DNA of 9,246 bases, taken from a bacterium (lineage in GTDB: Bacteria; Latescibacterota; UBA2968; GCA-2709665). Below, piece after piece: positions 7,368-9,246 of this stretch (position 1 is the first letter of the stretch; each line of letters starts with the position of its first letter). The DNA is taken from positions 1-9,246 of the forward strand of contig JAQCGA010000119.1 in assembly GCA_027619145.1 (NCBI GenBank), read 5' to 3'. Made by a program: the position numbers and the translations under genes. Below the pieces are notes generated by a model. That model saw nothing but the letters and a program-made list of their open reading frames with translations. It was not told the DNA's origin and made no database searches.

Positions 7368-8171
7368 ATGGCAGACATGATCCCAAACTTTATCCAGGAA
7401 AATGCAGAAGTTCTTGCCAACGAACCCGTGGCGCAAAACGTATACCTGATGCGCTTACAGGCTCCGCGTATCGCGCAGGCCTGTAAGCCCGCCCAGTTCG
7501 TACAGATCCAGACAGACCCAGGCCTGGCACCATTTCTCAGGCGGCCCTTCAGCACACTTCGCGTAGATACCAAAGCTGGATGGATGGAAATCCTCTACGA
7601 TACCATCGGCACGGGTACACGCCGCCTGGCTGCAACGAATCCGGGAGATCAACTGAACCTGTTGGGCCCACTGGGTCTTCCTTTTTCACCCCCCAATACA
7701 GAACGACTGCTCCTGGTAGCCGGTGGTGTGGGCGTGGTTCCACTCGCCTTCCTGGCCTGGCACAACCCGTCACTCCGCCCTCGCACAATCTTCCTGATGG
7801 GCGCAGCCGGTAAGCACCGCATGCCCAATATGGACCGGCTGGTACCCGAAGACCTGGAACGCCACCTGGCCACCGACGACGGCAGCCTGGGTCACAAAGG
7901 GTTTGTCACCGATCTCATTGCGCAGCACACCATTCCCAACCAAACTGTTGTTTTTACCTGTGGCCCCCACCCCATGATGGCCCGTGTGGCCGCCCTGGCT
8001 GCTGAAAGCAACCTGCCCTGTTACGCCTCTCTCGAAAACCATATGGCCTGCGGATTCGGTGCCTGTGTAGGCTGTGTGGTAGAATACCGGGAAGCAGAAC
8101 GAGAAGACCGCAAATACCGCAAAGTCTGCACAGAAGGCCCCGTGGTAGATGCACACGCCATCGTCTGGTAA
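7368..8171 (+). CDS. pyrK: Dihydroorotate dehydrogenase electron transfer subunit (FAD, 2Fe-2S)
   Basis: PyrK passes electrons from the FMN of PyrD through a 2Fe-2S cluster and FAD to NAD+, in the cytosolic or membrane-associated PyrK2-PyrD2 complex. The 267 residues follow the ferredoxin-reductase-like plan. An FAD-binding barrel contains RRPFSTL (58-64) and GTGTRRL (81-87). A nucleotide-binding domain contains VAGGVGVVPLAFLA (117-130) and CGPHPMM (198-204). The C-terminal cluster loop has Cys228, Cys233, Cys236 and Cys254 (C-x4-C-x2-C-x17-C), followed by the typical EGPV end. Length is normal for the family. The ATG at 7368 directly follows a six-T run and has no AGGAG-like site; ATG 7377 is an alternative that removes only three residues. 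pyrD follows after 75 bases, the same order as in Bacillus. All key residues appear present, so the partner should be an NAD-linked, class 1B-type PyrD. Confidence 0.95.
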   Translation: MADMIPNFIQENAEVLANEPVAQNVYLMRLQAPRIAQACKPAQFVQIQTDPGLAPFLRRPFSTLRVDTKAGWMEILYDTIGTGTRRLAATNPGDQLNLLGPLGLPFSPPNTERLLLVAGGVGVVPLAFLAWHNPSLRPRTIFLMGAAGKHRMPNMDRLVPEDLERHLATDDGSLGHKGFVTDLIAQHTIPNQTVVFTCGPHPMMARVAALAAESNLPCYASLENHMACGFGACVGCVVEYREAEREDRKYRKVCTEGPVVDAHAIVW

Positions 8172-8175
8172 AATA

Positions 8176-8196
8176 GTCAGAGGTTCAGACCCTGAC
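8176..8196 (+). other. Imperfect hairpin after the pyrK stop
   Basis: GTCAG (8176-8180) pairs with CTGAC (8192-8196), and after one bulged A, GG (8182-8183) pairs with CC (8190-8191) around a 6-base loop. The right arm is the start of the tandem repeat that follows. No T run is present. It could protect the pyrK end of the message, or be a by-product of the repeat. Confidence 0.3.
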
Positions 8197-8233
8197 CCCT
8201 GATTCCTGACCCCTGATTCCTGACCCCTGATTC
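8192..8233 (+). repeat. Tandem 14-mer (alternating heptamers), three perfect copies
   Basis: CTGACCCCTGATTC occurs three times without a mismatch (8192-8205, 8206-8219, 8220-8233). Each copy is two related heptamers, CTGACCC and CTGATTC, so the array is six heptads. It fills more than half of the 75-base pyrK-pyrD gap and ends 13 bases before the pyrD ATG, leaving room for only a weak GGA ribosome site (8236-8238). Such heptamer arrays are known in some bacterial genomes (for example cyanobacterial STRR sequences). Whether this one belongs to a dispersed family cannot be told from one locus. Confidence 0.93.
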
Positions 8234-8246
8234 CCGGATTTCTCCT

Positions 8247-9161
8247 ATGGATCTCTCCACACACATCGGTGGTGGCCTCACCCTCCGAAATCCTGTCCTG
8301 ATGGCCTCCGGCACCTTCGGGCACGGCGCTGAGTATGCATCCATTTTCGATTTCAACCGGATTGGAGGGGTGGTTACCAAAACCATCACCTACCATCCCC
8401 GGGCCGGCAACACCACGCCGCGAACCGTTGAAACGCCAGCAGGCATGCTCAACTCCATTGGGCTGACCAACCCCGGCCTCGAAGGGTTTCTTTCTGAAAA
8501 GGTACCTGCGCTTCGGGAACTTCCCACAGGCCGAATCGTCAGTATCGCAGGCACTTCGAACGACGAGTTTGCAGAAATGGCACAACGCTTCAACGACCTG
8601 CCCGGCATCGATGCGCTGGAATTGAACATCTCTTCTCCCAATATGAAAGACGGCGGCCAGCTGTTTGGGTGCAACGAAACATCCGCCCACGGTGTCACGG
8701 CAGCCGTCAAAGCTGTATCTGATCTTCCCGTATTCGTCAAACTCACGCCCAATGTCACAGACATTGCTGCCATTGCCGGAGCCGTAGAAGAGGGCGGTGC
8801 AGACGGCATTGCCCTGATCAATACGCTCCTGGGCATGGCTATAAATATCAATACCAGACGGCCCGTGTTGGGCAATATCACCGGCGGCCTCTCTGGACCG
8901 GCCATCAAACCCGTTGCCCTTGCCATGGTCTGGAAAGTTGCAAATCGGGTCTCGGTTCCTATCACCGGCATGGGCGGTATTGTGACAGCCCAGGATGCAC
9001 TCGAATTCCTGATTGCAGGTGCTTCTGCAATTCAGGTGGGTACCGCCTCGTTCACCAACCCATGGGCGGCTCTGGAGATTGTCGATGGCATTGCAGACTA
9101 CTGCAAATCTCACCAAATTTCCAATGTGCGCGACCTTGTGGGCACCCTCTCTACAGATTGA
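8247..9161 (+). CDS. pyrD: Dihydroorotate dehydrogenase catalytic subunit, class 1B-like with Ser at the catalytic Cys position
   Basis: PyrD oxidises dihydroorotate to orotate on FMN, the fourth step of UMP synthesis. The 304 residues form a TIM-barrel flavoprotein typical in length for the PyrD partner of PyrK. Visible motifs are NPVLMASGTFGHG (15-27), TKT with Lys45, LNSIGLTNPG (68-77), ELNISSPNMKDGG (125-137), VKLTPNVTDIA, INTLLGMAI, GGLSGPAIKP, GMGGI and IQVGTASF. The overall match is to class 1B (Bacillus/Lactococcus type), and pyrK is directly upstream. The anomaly is in the active-site loop: class 1 enzymes read NISCPN with a catalytic Cys, but here residue 130 is Ser (TCT, 8634-8636). 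Ser is the base used by class 2 enzymes and, as I recall, by the type 1S enzyme of Sulfolobus. A Cys is present at 142 but lies outside the motif. The enzyme is probably active with Ser as base, though this is unproven. The start is ATG 8247, with only a weak GGA eight bases upstream. Confidence 0.95.
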   Translation: MDLSTHIGGGLTLRNPVLMASGTFGHGAEYASIFDFNRIGGVVTKTITYHPRAGNTTPRTVETPAGMLNSIGLTNPGLEGFLSEKVPALRELPTGRIVSIAGTSNDEFAEMAQRFNDLPGIDALELNISSPNMKDGGQLFGCNETSAHGVTAAVKAVSDLPVFVKLTPNVTDIAAIAGAVEEGGADGIALINTLLGMAININTRRPVLGNITGGLSGPAIKPVALAMVWKVANRVSVPITGMGGIVTAQDALEFLIAGASAIQVGTASFTNPWAALEIVDGIADYCKSHQISNVRDLVGTLSTD

Positions 9162-9220
9162 AACTCCGAAATTGAAAACCGCCTGCAAGCCCCCCACACC
9201 CAGGTTTTCAACATTCAATC
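9156..9220 (+). terminator. Nested inverted repeat at the pyrD 3' end, possible terminator
   Basis: The inner arms TTGAAAACC (9172-9180) and GGTTTTCAA (9203-9211) match over nine bases around a 22-base C-rich loop. The outer arms GATTGAA (9156-9162) and TTCAATC (9214-9220) match over seven. The outer left arm includes the pyrD stop codon TGA (9159-9161). No clear T run follows (only CTTCCTG), so it may be a factor-dependent terminator or a 3' end stabiliser rather than a classical intrinsic terminator. The remaining bases to the window end show no gene start. Confidence 0.45.
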
Positions 9221-9246
9221 TTCCTGCCCGGCACCCCGCGTGTCTT

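Noticed and set aside
8192..8233. CRISPR-like array
   Set aside because: The 14-base units are back to back with no spacers and there are no cas genes. It is a simple tandem repeat.
7770..9218. Long open frame on the minus strand opposite pyrK and pyrD (482 codons)
   Set aside because: It is antisense to two clear enzymes, crosses the tandem repeat, is rich in Gly/Cys/His/Arg without any motif, and has no neighbours on that strand. It is a codon-bias shadow.

Overview
The window reads as one densely packed, same-strand stretch of a bacterial chromosome, moderately GC-rich by eye (no computed value). It is dominated by early de novo pyrimidine biosynthesis. All seven supported genes lie on the + strand. 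The host cannot be named with confidence. The N-terminus of the TPR lipoprotein (a Cys followed by a Tyr/Asn-Phe-Tyr-Asn pattern) is reminiscent of lipoproteins from the Bacteroidetes-Chlorobi-Marinimicrobia side of the bacterial tree (the FCB group) and of uncultured relatives. That placement is an inference from memory, not a search result.

Layout. Positions 1-1533 hold the 3' part of a bifunctional NAD(P)HX epimerase/dehydratase, cut by the window edge. Its end overlaps a 175-residue unknown protein (1509-2036) whose only membrane segment is at the extreme C-terminus. A hairpin with an A/T-rich flank (about 2062-2109) probably ends that transcript. A leader with a second small hairpin then precedes carbamoyl-phosphate synthetase. 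The large subunit is split into two complete, adjacent genes: the N-terminal half (2196-3644) and the C-terminal half (3721-5541). They are separated by 76 bases that contain a perfect small hairpin. Five bases after the second half comes a 592-residue TPR outer-membrane-type lipoprotein (5547-7325). It is followed by the dihydroorotate dehydrogenase pair pyrK (7368-8171) and pyrD (8247-9161). The pyrK-pyrD gap is mostly a 42-base tandem repeat, three perfect copies of a 14-mer that is itself two related heptamers. A nested inverted repeat overlaps the pyrD stop codon (9156-9220).

Function. The two CarB halves should assemble into the ammonia/bicarbonate/2 ATP machine that makes carbamoyl phosphate. 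The glutaminase subunit CarA is not in this window. PyrK and PyrD should form the NAD-linked (class 1B-type) dihydroorotate dehydrogenase that makes orotate. PyrD, however, has Ser130 where class 1 enzymes normally have the catalytic cysteine. The lipoprotein and the tail-anchored protein have no obvious metabolic role and may simply share transcripts with these genes.

The points most worth a second look are the cleanly split carB, the Cys-to-Ser active site in a class 1B-like PyrD, the lipoprotein lodged between carB and pyrKD, and the heptamer repeat in the pyrK-pyrD gap. I saw no mobile element, CRISPR array, tRNA or rRNA.
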